From: Streptomyces sp. XM4193
Lineage (GTDB): Bacteria > Actinomycetota > Actinomycetes > Streptomycetales > Streptomycetaceae
Assembly (NCBI RefSeq): GCF_023072595.1
Contig: NZ_JALLGK010000004.1
Span: 1 to 64,000, forward strand
Direction of reading: 5' to 3'
DNA: 64,000 nucleotides
This document shows, in pieces, positions 21,301-63,927 of this stretch. Position numbers and translations under genes: made by a program. Position 1 is the stretch's first letter, and the number at the start of each line of letters is the position of its first letter. Below the pieces are notes generated by a model, which saw only the letters and a program-made list of their open reading frames with translations, made no database searches and had not been told where the DNA came from.

Positions 21301-24300
21301 GTCGTCGACTGGTCGAGCGGCGCGGTCCGGCTGCTCACCGAGGCCACCCCGTGGCCGGAGACGGGCCGGCCGCGCCGGGCCGGCATCTCCTCCTTCGGCA
21401 TCAGCGGCACCAACGGCCACCTCGTTCTGGAGGAGGCGCCGGCCGAGGACCGGGCCGAGGAGGAGGCCGAGCCGGTCGGTGCGGACGCCGAGTCCGCCGA
21501 CGTTTCCGCGGGTGCGGGCGCCGGTGCGGACGCCGACGGCCGCTGGCTGCCCTGGGTGATCTCCGCGAAGACCGGCGACGCGCTCGCCGAGCAGGCGGCG
21601 CGGCTGGCCACTCGGGTGCGCGCCTCCGGCGCCGCGCCGCTGGACGTGGCCCACGCCCTCTCCGTCACCCGGGCGCCGATGGACCGGCGTGCCGTCGTCG
21701 TCGGCCGGGACACCGACACCTTCCTGGCCGGTCTCGACGCGCTGGCCGCGGGCGAGGCGTCCGCCCGGGTCGTCGAGGCGACCGCGGGTGAGGGTTCCGG
21801 TGGTGTGGTGTTCGTTTTCCCGGGTCAGGGTTCTCAGTGGGTGGGTATGGCGGTGGAGTTGCTTGCTTCGTCGTCGGTGTTTGCGTCGCGTATTGCTGAG
21901 TGTGCTGTTGCGTTGGAGGCGTTTACGGATTGGTCGTTGTTGGATGTGTTGAAGGGGGCTGAGGGTGCTGCGTCGTTGGAGCGGGTTGATGTGGTGCAGC
22001 CTGCTTTGTGGGCGGTGATGGTGTCGTTGGCTGAGGTGTGGCGTGTGGGTGGTGTGGAGCCTGCTGCGGTGGTGGGTCATTCGCAGGGTGAGATTGCTGC
22101 TGCGGTGGTGGCGGGTGGTTTGTCGGTTGAGGATGGTGCGCGGGTTGTTGCGTTGAGGTCGCGGGCGTTGCGGGCTCTTTCGGGTTTGGGTGGGATGGTT
22201 TCGGTGGGTCGGGGTGTGGAGGAAGTGCGGTCGTTGTTGGGGGAGTTCGGGGGTCGTATTGGTGTGGCGGCGGTGAATGGGCCGTCGTCGGTGGTGGTGT
22301 CGGGTGATGGGGATGCGTTGGATGTTTTTGTGGAGCGGTGTGAGGGGTTGGGGGTTCGGGTTCGTCGGGTTGCGGTGGATTATGCGTCTCATTCTGCTCA
22401 TGTGGAGCGTATTGAGGGTGAGTTGGCGGAGTTGCTTTCTCCGGTGGTGGGGCGTTCGGGTGGGGTGCCGTTCTATTCGACGGTGTCGGGTTCTGTGATG
22501 GACATGGGTGGGTTGGATGGTGCGTATTGGTATCGGAATTTGCGGGGGACGGTGGAGTTCGAGGCGGCGACGCGTGCGTTGTTGGCTGATGGTTTTCAGG
22601 TGTTTGCGGAGATCAGTGCGCATCCGGTGGTGGCGACGGGTGTTCAGGAGACGATTGAGGATGTGGGGGTGCGTGCGGGTGTGGTGGGTACGTTGCGGCG
22701 TGATGAGGGTGGTTTGGAGCGTTTCACTCTCTCGTTGAGCGAGGCGTGGGCGCTCGGTGCGGACGTCGACTGGGGCGTCCACTGGGACGGTGTCCGGACC
22801 CGCCGCGTCGACCTCCCCACCTACCCCTTCCAACGGCAGCACTACTGGCCGCGTTTCGCCGACCTCGGCGGCGACGTCAGCTCCGCCGGACTCGACTCGC
22901 CGGACCACCCCCTGCTCGGCGCCTCCGTTGAACTCGCGGGCGGCGACGGCCTGGTGGCCACCGCGCGCTGGTCGCTGCGCACCCACCCCTGGCTCGCCGA
23001 CCACGCCGTGTCCGGCACCGTGATCGTCCCCGGCACCGCGCTCGTCGAGTCCGTGATCCGCGCCGGCGACGTCCTGGGCTGCGGCCGCGTCGACGAACTC
23101 ACCCTCCAGGCACCCGTGGTGCTCCAGGAGCGCGGCGAGGTCCAGGTCCAGATCGGCGTCGGCGAACCCGACCAGGACGGGAGCCGACCCGTCACCGTGC
23201 ACACCCGCGCCACCGGACCGGACGGCGACACCGAGGACGTCTGGACCCTGCGCGCCCAGGGCACGCTCGTCGAACCCGGCGCCCCCGCCGTCGAGCGGCC
23301 CGAGGACTTCACCGTGTGGCCGCCGCGCGGCGCCACCGCTCTGGCCTCGGACGGCTTCTACCAGACGCTCGCCGACCGCGGTTACGCATTCGGCCCGGTC
23401 TTCCAGGGCGTCCGCGCCGTCTGGAGCCGCGGCGACGACCTGTTCTCCGAGGTCGTCCTGCCCGAGGCGGTCGCCGGCGACGCCGGACGCTTCGGCATCC
23501 ACCCCGCGCTCCTGGACGCGGCCCTGCACGCCGCCCACCTCGCCCCCGGCGCCACCGACGGCCGCACCGTGGTGCCGTTCGCCTGGTCCGGGGTCGCGCT
23601 GCACGCCACCGGCGCGACCGCTCTGCGGGTACGGGTCTCCCCGGACGGCCGGGACACCGTCTCCGTCCACCTCACCGACCCCACCGGCGCGCCCGTCGCC
23701 GCCATCGAGCGGCTCACCGTCCGCGAGGTCGCCGCCGAGACCCTCGACGCGTCGGCCCGCGCCGCCCGCGACTGGCTGTTCCGGCTCGACTGGACCGCCG
23801 TCGCCCCGCCCGCCACCGCACCCGACGCCACCGGCTGGGCCGTTCTCGGCGACCCCGCCGCCGTGCCCACCGCACCCGACGGCAGCGGCGACCCGCTGCC
23901 CCGCCGTGCCACCGTTTCCGAGGCCGTCGCACAACTCCCGTCCGTCGCCGTCCTGTTCGCCGGGACCGCCGCCGACGGGGACAGCGCCTCCGACGTCCCC
24001 GACACCGTCCTCGACGAGGTGCTCGCCACCGTCCAGGAGTGGCTCGCCGACGACCGCACCGACGCCACCCCGCTGGTCGTCGTCACCCGCGGCGCCGTCG
24101 CCACCGCGAGCGGCGACCCCGCACACGATCTGCGCGGCGCCGCCGTCTGGGGGCTGGTGCGTTCCGCCCAGTCCCAGTACCCGGGCCGCCTGGTCCTGGC
24201 CGACCTCGACCCGCACACCGACTCCTGGCTCGCACTGCCCGCCGCCCTCGCCTCCGGGGAGCCGCAACTCGCCCTCCGCCAGGGCACCGCGCACGCCCCG

Positions 24301-27300
24301 CGCCTGACCCGCCCCCGCGGCGACGACGTCCTCGCGGTGCCCGCCGGCGCCGACACCTGGCGGCTCGACATTCCCGAGAAGGGCTCCGTCGACAAGCTCG
24401 ACCTCGTGCCCTGCCCCGAGGACCTCACCACGCCCGCGGCCGGACAGCTCGTCATCGAGGTGCGCGCCGCCGGACTCAACTTCCGCGACGTCCTCAACAC
24501 GCTCGGCATGTACCCCGGCCCCGCCGTGCTCCTGGGCGCCGAGGCGGCCGGTGTCGTCACCGCCGTCGGACCGGACGTCACCGGATTCGCCCCCGGCGAC
24601 CGCGTGATGGGCCTGGTCTCCGGCGGCTTCGCCACCCATGCCGTCGCCGACGCCCGCATGGTCGCGCCCGCCCCCGAGGGCTGGACCTGGGCCCAGGCCG
24701 CCTCCGTGCCCGTCGCCTACCTCACCGCCTACTACGGCCTGCGCGACCTCGCCCAGCTGCAGGCGGGCGAGTCCGTACTCGTGCACGCGGCCGCGGGCGG
24801 AGTCGGCATGGCCGCGGCCCAACTGGCCCGGCACTGGGGCGCCGACGTCTACGGCACCGCGGGCGACCACAAGCGCGACCTGCTGCGCGCCGACGGCTGG
24901 GCCGGCGACCGCCTCGCCTCCTCCCGCACCCTCGACTTCGAGGACAGCTTCCGCGCCACCAGCGGCGGACGCGGCGTCGACGTCGTCCTCAACTCCCTCG
25001 CGGGCGAGTTCATCGACGCCTCCCTGCGCCTGCTCGCCCCCGGCGGCCGCCTCGTCGAGATGGGCAAGACCGACGTCCGAGACCCCGGACAGGTCGCCGC
25101 CGACCACCCGGCCGTCGCCCTCTACCAGGCGTACGAGCTGCGCGAGGCGGGCGAGGACCGCATCCAGGAGATGTTCCGCGACCTCACGGACCTCTTCGCG
25201 ACCGGAGCCCTCACCCCGCTGCCCACCGTCACCTGGGACATCCGCCACTCCCGCGCCGCGTTCCGGCACATGGCGCAGGCCAAGCACTACGGCAAGATCG
25301 TCCTCACCCTGCCGCGCACCTGGGACCCCGAGGGCACCGTCCTGGTCACCGGCGGCGCCGGTGTCCTCGGCGGCATCCTCGCCCGACACCTCGTCACCCG
25401 GCACGGCATGCGCCACCTCCTCCTCACCGGACGGCGCGGACCCGACACCCCCGGCGCCGCCGAACTCGCCGCCGAACTGCGCGAGTCCGGCGCCGAGGTC
25501 ACCGTCGCCGCCTGCGACGCGGCCGACCCCGACGCCCTCGCCGCGCTGCTCGCCGCCGTCCCGGCCGAACACCCCCTGACCGCCGTCGTGCACGCCGCGG
25601 GCACCGTCGACGACGGCGCCCTGGAAGCCCTCACCCCCGACCGGCTGCGCACCGTCCTCGCCCCCAAGGCCGACGCCGTCCGCAACCTCGACCGCCTCAC
25701 CCGCGACCTCGACCTCGCCGACCTCGTGCTGTTCTCGGCGGGCGCCGGAGTCTTCGGCAACGCCGGGCAGGCCAACTACGCCGCCGCCAACACCTACCTC
25801 GACGCGCTCGCCCACCGCCGCCGCGCCGCCGGACTGCCCACCACCTCCCTCTCCTGGGGCCTGTGGGCCGACACCAGCGCCCTCACCGGCCAGCTCGACG
25901 CCACCGACCTGGCCCGGGTGCGCCGCTCCGGCGTCCTGCCGCTCTCCGCCGCCGACGGCATGGCCCTCTTCGACGCCGCCCTCGCCGAACAGCGTCCGCA
26001 CCTGGTGCCGATCCGTCTCTCCACCGGCCAACTCCCCGCCGCCGGCGAGGAGACACCGCACCTGCTGCGCGCCCTGTACCGGGACCCGGCCCGCCGCACC
26101 GCCGCCGCGGGCACCGCCACCGGCACCGACGCCCTCCGCGGACGACTGGCCGGGCTCGACGCCGACGACCGGCACGCCGCCCTGCGCGACCTCGTCGGCA
26201 CCTACGCGGCGGCCGTCCTCGGCCACGCCGACCCCGACCTGCTGCACGCCCAACGCGCCTTCCGCGACCTCGGGTTCGACTCCCTGACCGCCGTCGAACT
26301 CCGCAACCGCCTCAACGGCGCCACCGGCCTGCGGCTGCCCGCCACCCTCGTCTTCGACCACCCGACCGTCGCCGAACTCGCCGCCTTCCTCGACGAGGAA
26401 CTCTTCGACGGCGTCACCGCAGCACCCGCCGCGCCCGTCGCGGTGCACGCCCCGCACGGCGACGACGAGCCCTTCGCGATCGTCGGCATGGCCTGCCGAC
26501 TGCCCGGCGGCGTCCGCTCGCCCGAGGACCTGTGGCAGCTCCTCGCCGACGGCACCGACGCCATCGCCCCGTTCCCCGCCGACCGGGGCTGGAACCTCGA
26601 CACCCTCTACGACGCCGTACCCGCCCACGAAGGCAGCTCCCGCACCCGCGAGGGCGGATTCCTGCACGACGTCGCCGACTTCGACGCCGACTTCTTCGGC
26701 ATCTCGCCGCGCGAGGCCCTCGCCATGGACCCCCAGCAGCGCCTCCTCCTGGAGACCGCCTGGGAGACCTTCGAACGTGCCGGCATCGACCCCCGCTCGG
26801 CCCGCGGCACCCGCACCGGCGTCTTCGCCGGCCTGTCCTCCAGCGACTACCTCAAGCGCGTGCGCCACGTCCCCGACGAGATCGCCGGATACGTCAACAA
26901 CGGCAACGCCAACAGCATCGTCTCCGGCCGCGTCGCCTACACCCTCGGCCTCGAGGGACCGGCGGTCACCGTCGACACCGCCTGCTCCTCGTCCCTGGTC
27001 GCGCTCCACATGGCGCTCCAGGCCCTGCGGCGCGGCGAGTGCACGATGGCGCTGGCCGGCGGCGTCACCGTGATGTCCTCGCCCGAGATCATCGTCGACT
27101 TCTCCCGGCAGCGCGGCCTCGCCGCCGACGGCCGCTGCAAGCCCTTCGCCGCCGCCGCCGACGGCACCGGCTTCGCCGAGGGCGTCGGCGTCGTCCTCGT
27201 CGAACGCCTCAGCGACGCCCAACGCAACGGCCACCGGGTACTCGCCGTGATCCGCGGCTCCGCCGTCAACCAGGACGGCGCCTCCAACGGCCTCAGCGCC

Positions 27301-30300
27301 CCCAACGGCCCCGCCCAGCAGCGCGTCATCCGCGCGGCCCTGGCAGAGGCGGGCATCAGCCCCGCCGAGGTCGACGCCGTCGAGGCGCACGGCACCGGCA
27401 CCACCCTCGGCGACCCCATCGAGGCCCAGGCCCTCCTCGCCACCTACGGACGCGACCGGGACGGCGGGCAGCCGCTGCTGCTCGGCTCCGTCAAGTCCAA
27501 CCTCGGTCACACCCAGGCCGCCGCCGGCGTCGCCGGCGTCATGAAGATGGTCCTGGCGCTCGGCCACCGCACCCTCCCCAAGAGCCTCCACATCGACGCG
27601 CCCACCCCGCACGTCGACTGGGAGGGCGACGGCGTCCGGCTGCTCACCGAGGCCACCGAGTGGCCCGCCTCGGCCGAGTCCCGGCCGCGCCGCGCCGCCG
27701 TCTCCTCCTTCGGCATCAGCGGCACCAACGCCCACGTGATCCTGGAGGAGGCGCCCGCGAGCCCCCACGAGCCGACCGCGGCGCCCGACGACGACACCAC
27801 CACCGGGCCGCTGCCGTGGCTGCTCTCCGCGCGCGGCGACGCCGCCCTGCGCGGCCAGGCCAAGGCGCTCCTGGCCCACCTCGACGCCCACCCGCACACC
27901 GACCCCGCGGACATCGCGCACTCCCTGCTGACCCGCCGGGCCCTGCTGGAGAAGCGCGCCGTCGTCATCGGCACCGCCCCCGGCGACTTCCGCGCGGGGC
28001 TGGCCGCCCTCGCCGACGGCGCCCCCTCGGCGCACGTCGTCAGCGGCGACTTTCGCGCCGGACGCGACCGCAGGCCCGTACTCGTCTTCCCGGGCCAGGG
28101 CTCCCAGTGGGCCGGCATGGGCGCCGAACTCCTCGACGCCTCACCGGTCTTCGCGGAGTCCGTCGCCGCCTGCGAGGCCGCCCTAGCCCCGCACGTCGAC
28201 TGGTCCCTCACCGACGTGCTGCGGCAGGCCGACGGCGCCCCCACCTTCGACCGGGTCGACGTCGTCCAGCCCGCCACCTGGGCCGTGATGGTCTCCCTCG
28301 CCGCGCTGTGGCGGGCCCACGGGCTCAAGCCCGCCGCCGTCCTCGGCCACTCGCAGGGCGAGATCGCCGCCGCGGCCGTCAGCGGCGCGCTCTCCCTGGC
28401 CGACGCCGCCGAGATCGTCGCCGTCCGCAGCCTCGCCATCGCCCGTGAACTCTCCGGTCACGGAGGCATGGCCGCCGTCACCGCCCCGCACGACGAGGTC
28501 GCGGCCCTTGCCGCCGACCTGCCCGGCGTCTCCGTCGCGGCCGTCAACGGACCCGCGTCCGTGGTGGTCTCCGGCGACCCCGAGGGCCTCGACACCCTCC
28601 TCGCCGCCTGCGAGGCGCAGGGCGTCCGTGCCCGCCGCATCCCCGTCGACTACGCCTCCCACTCCGCGCACGTCGACCGGCTCGCCGAGAGCCTGCCCGC
28701 CGCCCTCTCCGGCGTCGAACCCCGCGAGGGCGACATCCCGTTCTTCTCCACCGTCACCGCGGACTGGCTCTCCGGCACCGCGCTGGACGCCCCCTACTGG
28801 CACCGCAACCTGCGCTCCACCGTCCGTCTGGAGGACTCCCTGCGGGCCCTGCTCGACCAGGGTTACGACGTCTTCGTCGAGTGCGCGCCGCACCCGGTGC
28901 TCACCGTCGGCATCGAGGACACCGCCGCCGCCACCGGGACCGAGGCCCTCGTCCTCGGTTCGCTGCGCCGCGACGACGGCGGCACCGCACGCGTCCTGAC
29001 GGCCCTCGCCGCCGCCCACGTGGCGGGCCTCCCCGTCGACTGGAGCCCCGCCGTCGCCGACGGCCTCCCCGTCGACCTGCCCACCTACGCCTTCCAGCGC
29101 GAGCGGTACTGGCTGGAGGCGACCGACGCGCAGGCCGACCCGGCGGGACTCGACACCGCCGTCCGGCTCGCCTCCGGCGGAGCCGTCCTGACCGGCCTCC
29201 TCAGCCTCGACGCGCAGCCCTGGCTGGACGCCCACCGCGTCCACGGCACCGCCGTCGTACCCAGCACCGCCCTGCTCGACTGGGCGGTCAGGGCCGGTGA
29301 CGAGACCGGCCTCCCGGTCGTCGCCGCCCTGGACGAACACCTCCCGGTCGCCGTCCCCGAGGACGGCGCCGTCGAACTCCAGCTCACCGTCTCCGACACC
29401 GCAGGCGACGCGGACAGCCGCGCCTTCACCCTCCACTCCCGCCCCCGCACCCAGGACCCCGACACCTCCTGGACCACCCACGCCACCGGCACCCTGAGCG
29501 CCGCCACCACCGAGGCACCCGTCGACGCCCCGGCCGTCGAGGGCACGGCCGACGACGCGGACGAGACGACCGCCGCCCACGACACCGTGCACCGCGCCGG
29601 CCTCGACCTCGCCGACCCCTTCACCGCCGTACGCGCCCTGCGGCGCACCGGCGACACCTGCCTCGCCGACATCGAACTCCCCGAGGCGGCACACGCCGAC
29701 GCGGCCCGGCTGCGCCTCCACCCGGCGCTCCTCCAGGGGCTCCTGGCCCTCGTCGCCACCCCGCGCGACGCCACCGCCCCCCATCTGCCCGCCTCCTGGC
29801 GCACCGTCACCGCACACGCCGTCGGCGCTACCCGGCTCCGGGTCCGCCTCACCCCCGGCGACGACGCGACCTGGACCGTGCAGGCCCACGACCCGGCCGG
29901 CGCACCCGTCCTGACCGGCACCGTCACCACCCGGCCCGCCACCCCGGACCGGCTCCCGGCGACCACCGCTCCCGACGCACTGCACCGCGTCGTCTGGACC
30001 CCCCACACCACCGACGCCGTCGCCGACGACACCAACACCGCCGGGGCCGACGGCAGTTGGGTCCTCCTTGGCGCCCCCGGACCCCTCAGCGCCGCCCTGG
30101 AGCGGGCGGGCGTCACCGTCCGCGTCCACCGCGACCTGGCCGACCTCACCGCCGCCCTCGACTCCGGCGAAACCCCCCACCCCGCCCTCGTCGTCGCCGC
30201 ACACGCCACCGCCGACCACCCGATCACCACCGACCACCCGATCACCGCCGACCACACCGCCACCGGCGACCACCCGGCCAGGGACCTCGTCACCGATCAC

Positions 30301-32016
30301 GACACCGTCACCGCCGCACACACCTCGGCGCGCCGGGCCCTCGCCCTCGCCACGGACTGGCTGCGCGCACCCCGCTTCGCCGCCACCCGGCTCCTGCTGC
30401 TCACCGAGGGCGCTGTCGCCACCGGGCCGGACGACACCGTCCCCGCCCTCGCCGACGCCACCGCCTGGGGCCTGCTGCGCTCCGCGCAGACCGAACACCC
30501 GGGCCGCTTCCTGCTCGCGGACACCGACGGACAGGACAGCTCCACCACCGCCCTCGCGCAGGCCCTCACCGGCGCCGAGCACATCGGCGAGAACCAGTTC
30601 GCCGTCCGCGCCGGGAGCGTCACCGTGCCGCGCCTGGTCCGCGCCGACCACCCCGACGGCGCCCCCGCACCCGTCACCGCCGCGCCCTGGGGCGACGGCA
30701 CAGGCGCGGGAACCGTCCTCATCACCGGCGGCACCGGCGTACTCGGCAGCCTCGTCGCCCGCCACCTCGTCACCCGGCACGGCGTCCGCCGCCTGCTGCT
30801 CACCGGCCGCCGCGGCCCCGACGCCCCCGGCGCCGGCGCCCTGCGCGACGAACTCGCCGCCCTCGGCGCCGAAACCGACATCGTCGCCTGCGACACCGCC
30901 GACCGCGACCAGCTCGCCCGGGTCCTGGCCGCCGTACCCGCCGAACACCCGCTGACCGCCGTCGTCCACGCGGCCGGAGTCCTCGACGACGGCCTCCTCG
31001 ACACGCTCACCCCCGAACGCCTCACCACGGTGCTGCGCCCCAAGGCCGACGCCGCCTGGCACCTCCACGAACTCACCCGCGACCTCAAGCTCAGCGCCTT
31101 CGTGATGTTCTCCTCCTACGCCGGTGTCGCCGGCGGCCCCGGACAGGCCAACTACGCGGCGGCCAACGCCTTCCTCGACGCGCTCGCCGAGCACCGGAGG
31201 GCCCGCGGCCTCACCGCGCACTCCCTCGCCTGGGGCTTCTGGGAGGACCGCAGCGCCCTGACCGGCGCGCTGAACGACGCCGACCTCGCCCGTCTGGAAC
31301 GCTCCGGCATCCGTCCGCTCACCGCCGACCAGGGCCTCGGCCTCCTCGACACCGCGACCCTCCTGGACACCGCCCAACTGGTCCCCGTCCGCCTCGACAC
31401 CCGCGCCCTGCGCGCCGACGAGGCGCCCCCGCTGCTGCGCGCCCTCGCCCGCCCGGCCGCCCGCCGCACCGCTGCGGCCCCCGTCACCGGAGCAGCCGCA
31501 CCGGCCGACTTCCGGGCCCGGCTCGCCGAGCTCGACGGCCCCCAGCGGCAGACACTCCTGCACCGCACCGTCCTCGGCCACCTCGCCGCCGTGCTCGGCC
31601 ACGCCTCCGCCGACTCCCTCGACGCGGACCGCGGCTTCCTCGACCTCGGGATGTCCTCGCTGACCGCCGTCGAACTGCGCAACCGCCTCAACGCCGAGAC
31701 CGGGCTGACCCTCCCCAGCACCCTGATCTTCGACCACCCGGACCCCGCCGCCCTGGTCCAGCACCTGAGCACCGAACTCGGCACCGAAGCCGAGCAACCG
31801 GACCGGGCCGTCTTCGCCGAACTGGCCGTCCTGGAAGCCGCCGTCGGCGGCGCCGCCCTCGACGACCAGGACCGCGTCCGGCTCGCCCAACGCCTCAAGG
31901 CCCTGCAGTGGAAGCTCGACGCCACCCAGGACACCGAAGAGGACGCCGCCGACCTCGACACCTCCACGGACGACGAAATGTTCGACCTCATCGACAACGA
32001 ACTCGGGCTCGCCTAG
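15331..32016 (+). CDS. Three-module type I PKS, methylmalonyl-specific, probable early-chain subunit
   Basis: 5561 residues. An N-terminal docking coil (1-33) means it receives a chain from another protein, and there is no loading module. Module 1: KS 34-460, AT 578-927, KR 1234-1416, ACP 1517-1590. Module 2: KS 1608-2037, AT 2158-2510, DH 2519-2804, ER 3016-3327, KR 3335-3517, ACP 3618-3690. Module 3: KS 3713-4144, AT 4249-4596, DH-like 4609-4872, KR 5127-5310, ACP 5411-5480, then docking tail 5484-5561 ending IDNELGLA. All three ATs carry GHSQGE and YASHS, the methylmalonyl pattern. Oddities: module 2 KR has Ala3470 for catalytic Ser, module 3 DH has Gln4802 for Asp, and the module 3 ACP reads GMSSL. 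Predicted output is three methyl-branched units. It has its own promoter region and probably forms an operon with the six-module gene 101 bp downstream. Confidence 0.97.
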   Translation: MSNEDKLRAYLKRAVADLQEARQQLSEAEDRDREPIAVVGMACRYPGGVRTPDDLWDLAREGVDAISAFPDNRGWDLDRLFHPNPAHHGTTYTREGGFLHTAGEFDPAFFGISPREALAMDPQQRLLLETSWEALERAGIVPDTLTGSSTGVFVGTGHGDYDGASRGRQEEVAGHLLTGNTVAVASGRLSYTYGFEGPAVTVDTACSSSLVALHLAVRSLRQGESSLALAGGATVMSTPKMFTEFSRQRGLAADGRCKAFAEGADGTGWSEGVGLVLLERLSDARRNGHPVLAVVRGSALNQDGASNGLTAPNGPSQQRLIRQALIDSGLSAGEVDVVEAHGTGTTLGDPIEAQALLATYGRDRGDAQPLLLGSLKSNTGHTQAASGVAGVIKMVQAMRHGTLPKSLHIDAPTPHADWADGGVELLTDHTAWPETGRPRRAAVSSFGVSGTNAHLILEEAPAEERVEEEAEPVAVDADPARLDAGTGADGRWLPWVISGKTRTAVREQAARLADAVRSSDAGALDVAHALSVTRVAMDHRAAVVGRTTGELLTGLDALAAGESSPATVTGTAGEGAGGVVFVFPGQGSQWVGMAVELLASSSVFASRIAECAVALEAFTDWSLLDVLKGAEGAASLERVDVVQPALWAVMVSLAEVWRVGGVEPAAVVGHSQGEIAAAVVAGGLSVEDGARVVALRSRALRALSGLGGMVSVGRGVEEVRSLLGEFGGRIGVAAVNGPSSVVVSGDGDALDVFVERCEGLGVRVRRVAVDYASHSAHVERIEGELAELLSPVVGRSGGVPFYSTVSGSVMDMGGLDGAYWYRNLRGTVEFEAATRALLADGFQVFAEISAHPVVATGVQETIEDVGVRAGVVGTLRRDEGGLERFTLSLSEAWALGADIDWGVHWDGARTRRVDLPTYPFQREWYWLTPAESAATAATGNAADGDFWAAVESGDITRLSSVLEVTGDDVEAFGTLLPALATWRRRRTLFSTLDSWRYRVTWSPLTGADGAVPDGRWPALVPAGHADDPWVATVLGALTARGLRVERHDLTGDEDTAALAALLDGPDTTGVLSLLALDERPHPDHPALPRGLAAAKDLVHALSGSGARLWALTRGAVAVDSRDPLTSPVQAETWGFGRSVALELPDSWGGLVDLPAAPDARTLSRLAALLGGTEDQIAVRPSGAHVRRLARMPLPDPAPATEAPDASAADTAADASATDAPGADDDGIGGWDAHDTVLVTGGTGALGAHVARSLAASGTRHLVLTSRRGADAPGVVDLVRDLEGLGARVTVADCDVADRDQLARLLDSLPSDLPLTGVVHAAGVLDDGVLDGLTPDRFDAVLRPKTLGTANLDELTRGHDLTMFVLFSSIVGVLGNAGQANYAAANAYLDAVAEQRRAAGLPVTSVAWGPWADAGMATADVLADRMSHDGLAPMAPETAVAALRAAVAEGVPHATVVDVDWQSYAAVLTAARPSPLLGDLPEVRRALESAAATAPDTHALRERLRGLAPAEQDRLLTDLIRAEVATALRHSSPDAIDVNRAFKDLGFDSLTAVEVRNRITAATDVALPTTLLFDYPNTTEVAAHLRSLLLGDERPAAQPVVVSAGVTDEPMAVVAMACRFPGGVTSPEELWDLVAAELDVVSTPPEDRGWDLDAMYDPDPERQGTTYSREGGFIRDVAGFDPAFFGISPREALAMDPQQRLLLETSWETFERAGIDPQTLRNSATGVFIGSITTDYQVRLGGAAAQEQLAGHLMTGNASSIASGRLSYTYGFEGPAVTMDTGCSSSMVALHLALQSLRTGECTMALAGGVTVMSTPEPYVEFSRQRGLAADGRCKAFAEGADGMGFAEGVGLVLLERLSDARRNGHPVLAVVRGSALNQDGASNGLTAPNGPSQQRVIRQALANAGLTAGEVDVVEAHGTGTPLGDPIEAQAILATYGRDRAPGQPLLLGSLKSNIGHTQAAAGVAGMMKMVLAMEHGVLPRSLHITNPTPVVDWSSGAVRLLTEATPWPETGRPRRAGISSFGISGTNGHLVLEEAPAEDRAEEEAEPVGADAESADVSAGAGAGADADGRWLPWVISAKTGDALAEQAARLATRVRASGAAPLDVAHALSVTRAPMDRRAVVVGRDTDTFLAGLDALAAGEASARVVEATAGEGSGGVVFVFPGQGSQWVGMAVELLASSSVFASRIAECAVALEAFTDWSLLDVLKGAEGAASLERVDVVQPALWAVMVSLAEVWRVGGVEPAAVVGHSQGEIAAAVVAGGLSVEDGARVVALRSRALRALSGLGGMVSVGRGVEEVRSLLGEFGGRIGVAAVNGPSSVVVSGDGDALDVFVERCEGLGVRVRRVAVDYASHSAHVERIEGELAELLSPVVGRSGGVPFYSTVSGSVMDMGGLDGAYWYRNLRGTVEFEAATRALLADGFQVFAEISAHPVVATGVQETIEDVGVRAGVVGTLRRDEGGLERFTLSLSEAWALGADVDWGVHWDGVRTRRVDLPTYPFQRQHYWPRFADLGGDVSSAGLDSPDHPLLGASVELAGGDGLVATARWSLRTHPWLADHAVSGTVIVPGTALVESVIRAGDVLGCGRVDELTLQAPVVLQERGEVQVQIGVGEPDQDGSRPVTVHTRATGPDGDTEDVWTLRAQGTLVEPGAPAVERPEDFTVWPPRGATALASDGFYQTLADRGYAFGPVFQGVRAVWSRGDDLFSEVVLPEAVAGDAGRFGIHPALLDAALHAAHLAPGATDGRTVVPFAWSGVALHATGATALRVRVSPDGRDTVSVHLTDPTGAPVAAIERLTVREVAAETLDASARAARDWLFRLDWTAVAPPATAPDATGWAVLGDPAAVPTAPDGSGDPLPRRATVSEAVAQLPSVAVLFAGTAADGDSASDVPDTVLDEVLATVQEWLADDRTDATPLVVVTRGAVATASGDPAHDLRGAAVWGLVRSAQSQYPGRLVLADLDPHTDSWLALPAALASGEPQLALRQGTAHAPRLTRPRGDDVLAVPAGADTWRLDIPEKGSVDKLDLVPCPEDLTTPAAGQLVIEVRAAGLNFRDVLNTLGMYPGPAVLLGAEAAGVVTAVGPDVTGFAPGDRVMGLVSGGFATHAVADARMVAPAPEGWTWAQAASVPVAYLTAYYGLRDLAQLQAGESVLVHAAAGGVGMAAAQLARHWGADVYGTAGDHKRDLLRADGWAGDRLASSRTLDFEDSFRATSGGRGVDVVLNSLAGEFIDASLRLLAPGGRLVEMGKTDVRDPGQVAADHPAVALYQAYELREAGEDRIQEMFRDLTDLFATGALTPLPTVTWDIRHSRAAFRHMAQAKHYGKIVLTLPRTWDPEGTVLVTGGAGVLGGILARHLVTRHGMRHLLLTGRRGPDTPGAAELAAELRESGAEVTVAACDAADPDALAALLAAVPAEHPLTAVVHAAGTVDDGALEALTPDRLRTVLAPKADAVRNLDRLTRDLDLADLVLFSAGAGVFGNAGQANYAAANTYLDALAHRRRAAGLPTTSLSWGLWADTSALTGQLDATDLARVRRSGVLPLSAADGMALFDAALAEQRPHLVPIRLSTGQLPAAGEETPHLLRALYRDPARRTAAAGTATGTDALRGRLAGLDADDRHAALRDLVGTYAAAVLGHADPDLLHAQRAFRDLGFDSLTAVELRNRLNGATGLRLPATLVFDHPTVAELAAFLDEELFDGVTAAPAAPVAVHAPHGDDEPFAIVGMACRLPGGVRSPEDLWQLLADGTDAIAPFPADRGWNLDTLYDAVPAHEGSSRTREGGFLHDVADFDADFFGISPREALAMDPQQRLLLETAWETFERAGIDPRSARGTRTGVFAGLSSSDYLKRVRHVPDEIAGYVNNGNANSIVSGRVAYTLGLEGPAVTVDTACSSSLVALHMALQALRRGECTMALAGGVTVMSSPEIIVDFSRQRGLAADGRCKPFAAAADGTGFAEGVGVVLVERLSDAQRNGHRVLAVIRGSAVNQDGASNGLSAPNGPAQQRVIRAALAEAGISPAEVDAVEAHGTGTTLGDPIEAQALLATYGRDRDGGQPLLLGSVKSNLGHTQAAAGVAGVMKMVLALGHRTLPKSLHIDAPTPHVDWEGDGVRLLTEATEWPASAESRPRRAAVSSFGISGTNAHVILEEAPASPHEPTAAPDDDTTTGPLPWLLSARGDAALRGQAKALLAHLDAHPHTDPADIAHSLLTRRALLEKRAVVIGTAPGDFRAGLAALADGAPSAHVVSGDFRAGRDRRPVLVFPGQGSQWAGMGAELLDASPVFAESVAACEAALAPHVDWSLTDVLRQADGAPTFDRVDVVQPATWAVMVSLAALWRAHGLKPAAVLGHSQGEIAAAAVSGALSLADAAEIVAVRSLAIARELSGHGGMAAVTAPHDEVAALAADLPGVSVAAVNGPASVVVSGDPEGLDTLLAACEAQGVRARRIPVDYASHSAHVDRLAESLPAALSGVEPREGDIPFFSTVTADWLSGTALDAPYWHRNLRSTVRLEDSLRALLDQGYDVFVECAPHPVLTVGIEDTAAATGTEALVLGSLRRDDGGTARVLTALAAAHVAGLPVDWSPAVADGLPVDLPTYAFQRERYWLEATDAQADPAGLDTAVRLASGGAVLTGLLSLDAQPWLDAHRVHGTAVVPSTALLDWAVRAGDETGLPVVAALDEHLPVAVPEDGAVELQLTVSDTAGDADSRAFTLHSRPRTQDPDTSWTTHATGTLSAATTEAPVDAPAVEGTADDADETTAAHDTVHRAGLDLADPFTAVRALRRTGDTCLADIELPEAAHADAARLRLHPALLQGLLALVATPRDATAPHLPASWRTVTAHAVGATRLRVRLTPGDDATWTVQAHDPAGAPVLTGTVTTRPATPDRLPATTAPDALHRVVWTPHTTDAVADDTNTAGADGSWVLLGAPGPLSAALERAGVTVRVHRDLADLTAALDSGETPHPALVVAAHATADHPITTDHPITADHTATGDHPARDLVTDHDTVTAAHTSARRALALATDWLRAPRFAATRLLLLTEGAVATGPDDTVPALADATAWGLLRSAQTEHPGRFLLADTDGQDSSTTALAQALTGAEHIGENQFAVRAGSVTVPRLVRADHPDGAPAPVTAAPWGDGTGAGTVLITGGTGVLGSLVARHLVTRHGVRRLLLTGRRGPDAPGAGALRDELAALGAETDIVACDTADRDQLARVLAAVPAEHPLTAVVHAAGVLDDGLLDTLTPERLTTVLRPKADAAWHLHELTRDLKLSAFVMFSSYAGVAGGPGQANYAAANAFLDALAEHRRARGLTAHSLAWGFWEDRSALTGALNDADLARLERSGIRPLTADQGLGLLDTATLLDTAQLVPVRLDTRALRADEAPPLLRALARPAARRTAAAPVTGAAAPADFRARLAELDGPQRQTLLHRTVLGHLAAVLGHASADSLDADRGFLDLGMSSLTAVELRNRLNAETGLTLPSTLIFDHPDPAALVQHLSTELGTEAEQPDRAVFAELAVLEAAVGGAALDDQDRVRLAQRLKALQWKLDATQDTEEDAADLDTSTDDEMFDLIDNELGLA
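15430..20100 (+). other. PKS module KS-AT(methylmalonyl)-KR-ACP
   Basis: KS is 15430-16710 with Cys at 15946-15948. AT is about 17062-18110 with YASHS at 17641-17655. No DH is present; KR is about 19030-19578 with LDD, Lys in RPKT, FSS, Tyr and Asn, so B type and intact. An Ala/Asp-rich linker (about 18920-19010) precedes it. ACP is about 19879-20100 with GFDSL. Predicted output is a 2-methyl-3-hydroxy unit. Confidence 0.92.
17041..18092 (+). repeat. Near-identical AT duplication, copy 1
   Basis: Pairs with 21781-22832 at an offset of 4740 bp: three mismatches over 1052 bp and an unbroken identity of 968 bp (17057-18024 with 21797-22764). Codons in most of the block end in T or G (GTT, TTG, GCT), unlike the C-ending codons on both sides, and the normal pattern returns abruptly near 18000. 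Confidence 0.97.
20152..26400 (+). other. PKS module KS-AT(methylmalonyl)-DH-ER-KR-ACP
   Basis: KS is 20152-21441; its active site reads DTGCSSSM instead of DTACSSSL (Cys at 20674-20676). AT is about 21802-22860 and nearly identical to the AT of module 1. DH is about 22885-23740 with HxxxGxxxxP and DxxxH intact. ER is about 24376-25310, with [11 protein letters not shown] and Tyr in GMYPG, often linked to a 2S methyl outcome. KR is about 25333-25880 with Lys, Tyr and Asn, but Ala (25738-25740) for catalytic Ser. If KR still works, output is a saturated methyl-branched unit. Confidence 0.9.
21781..22832 (+). repeat. Near-identical AT duplication, copy 2
   Basis: Partner of 17041-18092. It encodes the methylmalonyl AT of the second module from GQGSQWVGM to the YPFQ post-AT motif. 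The divergent KS before it and DH after it show that only the AT was copied or homogenised. Confidence 0.97.
26467..31770 (+). other. PKS module KS-AT(methylmalonyl)-DH(remnant)-KR-ACP
   Basis: KS is 26467-27762 with Cys at 26983-26985. AT is about 28075-29118 with GHSQGE and YASHS. The DH-like region (about 29155-29945) keeps HxxxGxxxxP but has lost YGPxFQG, and its second motif reads [11 protein letters not shown] is about 30709-31260 with LDD, FSS, Tyr and Asn, and looks active. ACP is about 31561-31770, with GMSSL where GFDSL is usual; the phosphopantetheine Ser (31657-31659) is kept. Predicted output is a methyl-branched hydroxyl. Confidence 0.9.
30211..30282 (+). repeat. Four 18-nt tandem units in a KR structural loop
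   Basis: Units at 30211, 30229, 30247 and 30265 encode [18 protein letters not shown] and GDHPAR. The repeat is in frame and lies in the non-catalytic half of the third-module KR, so it likely lengthens a surface loop. Confidence 0.9.
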
Positions 32017-32024
32017 CCGCCGTC

Positions 32025-32057
32025 TCCGCCGACGCGCCCGCACCGCGCGTCGGCGGA
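32025..32057 (+). terminator. Stem-loop between the three- and six-module PKS genes
   Basis: Arms 32025-32037 and 32045-32057 form a 13-bp stem with a 7-nt loop, 8 nt after the stop codon. With only 101 bp between the genes and no clear promoter, it may attenuate readthrough or stabilise the upstream 3' end rather than fully terminate. Confidence 0.6.
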
Positions 32058-32103
32058 CACCGCTCCCGCCCCAGGTCCGGCCGAACGCGTCCTTCTCGAA
32101 CTC

Positions 32104-32110
32104 AGAGGAA
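32104..32110 (+). promoter_or_regulatory. Ribosome binding site of the six-module PKS
   Basis: AGAGGAA ends 7 nt before the ATG at 32118. It fixes the start at [15 protein letters not shown], a docking helix. The same frame stays open upstream to about 30057 but overlaps the previous PKS and lacks any PKS-like sequence. Confidence 0.8.
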
Positions 32111-32117
32111 CCACCCC

Positions 32118-63839
<31,722 letters not shown>

Positions 63840-63867
63840 CCGAATCCCGCCCCAAGGGGGCGTTCAC

Positions 63868-63927
63868 CGGAAGAGCCCTCGGGGCCCGGTGCCCGAACAC
63901 GGGCACCGGGCCCCGAGGGCTTCCGAT
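63868..63927 (+). terminator. Strong stem-loop after the six-module PKS gene
   Basis: Arms 63874-63895 and 63900-63921 form a perfect 22-bp stem with a 4-nt loop. Past a 2-nt bulge, six more pairs (CGGAAG with CTTCCG) can extend it. A short T-rich ATTGTTT follows. It probably ends the operon. Confidence 0.88.

Noticed and set aside
17041..22832. AT repeat pair as a mobile element
   Set aside because: No inverted ends, target duplication or transposase. Edges fall at AT domain boundaries, which fits recombination between modules.
19921..28035. A 2704-codon open frame on the minus strand
   Set aside because: It lies wholly antisense to PKS domains with clear motifs, and its translation is low-complexity (Gly/Ala/Val/Asp/Glu-rich, then Arg/His/Thr-rich across the AT repeat). 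It is a by-product of GC-biased codons. Other long minus-strand frames (15208-19917, 38622-43784, 43800-49304, 49356-56501) are rejected for the same reason.
30205..30290. CRISPR-like short repeats
   Set aside because: Direct 18-nt tandem units without spacers, in frame within a PKS gene. It is a coding tandem repeat.
30057..32117. In-frame upstream extension of the six-module PKS
   Set aside because: It overlaps the preceding PKS in another frame and encodes Arg/Pro-rich sequence. The docking helix and ribosome site place the true start at 32118.
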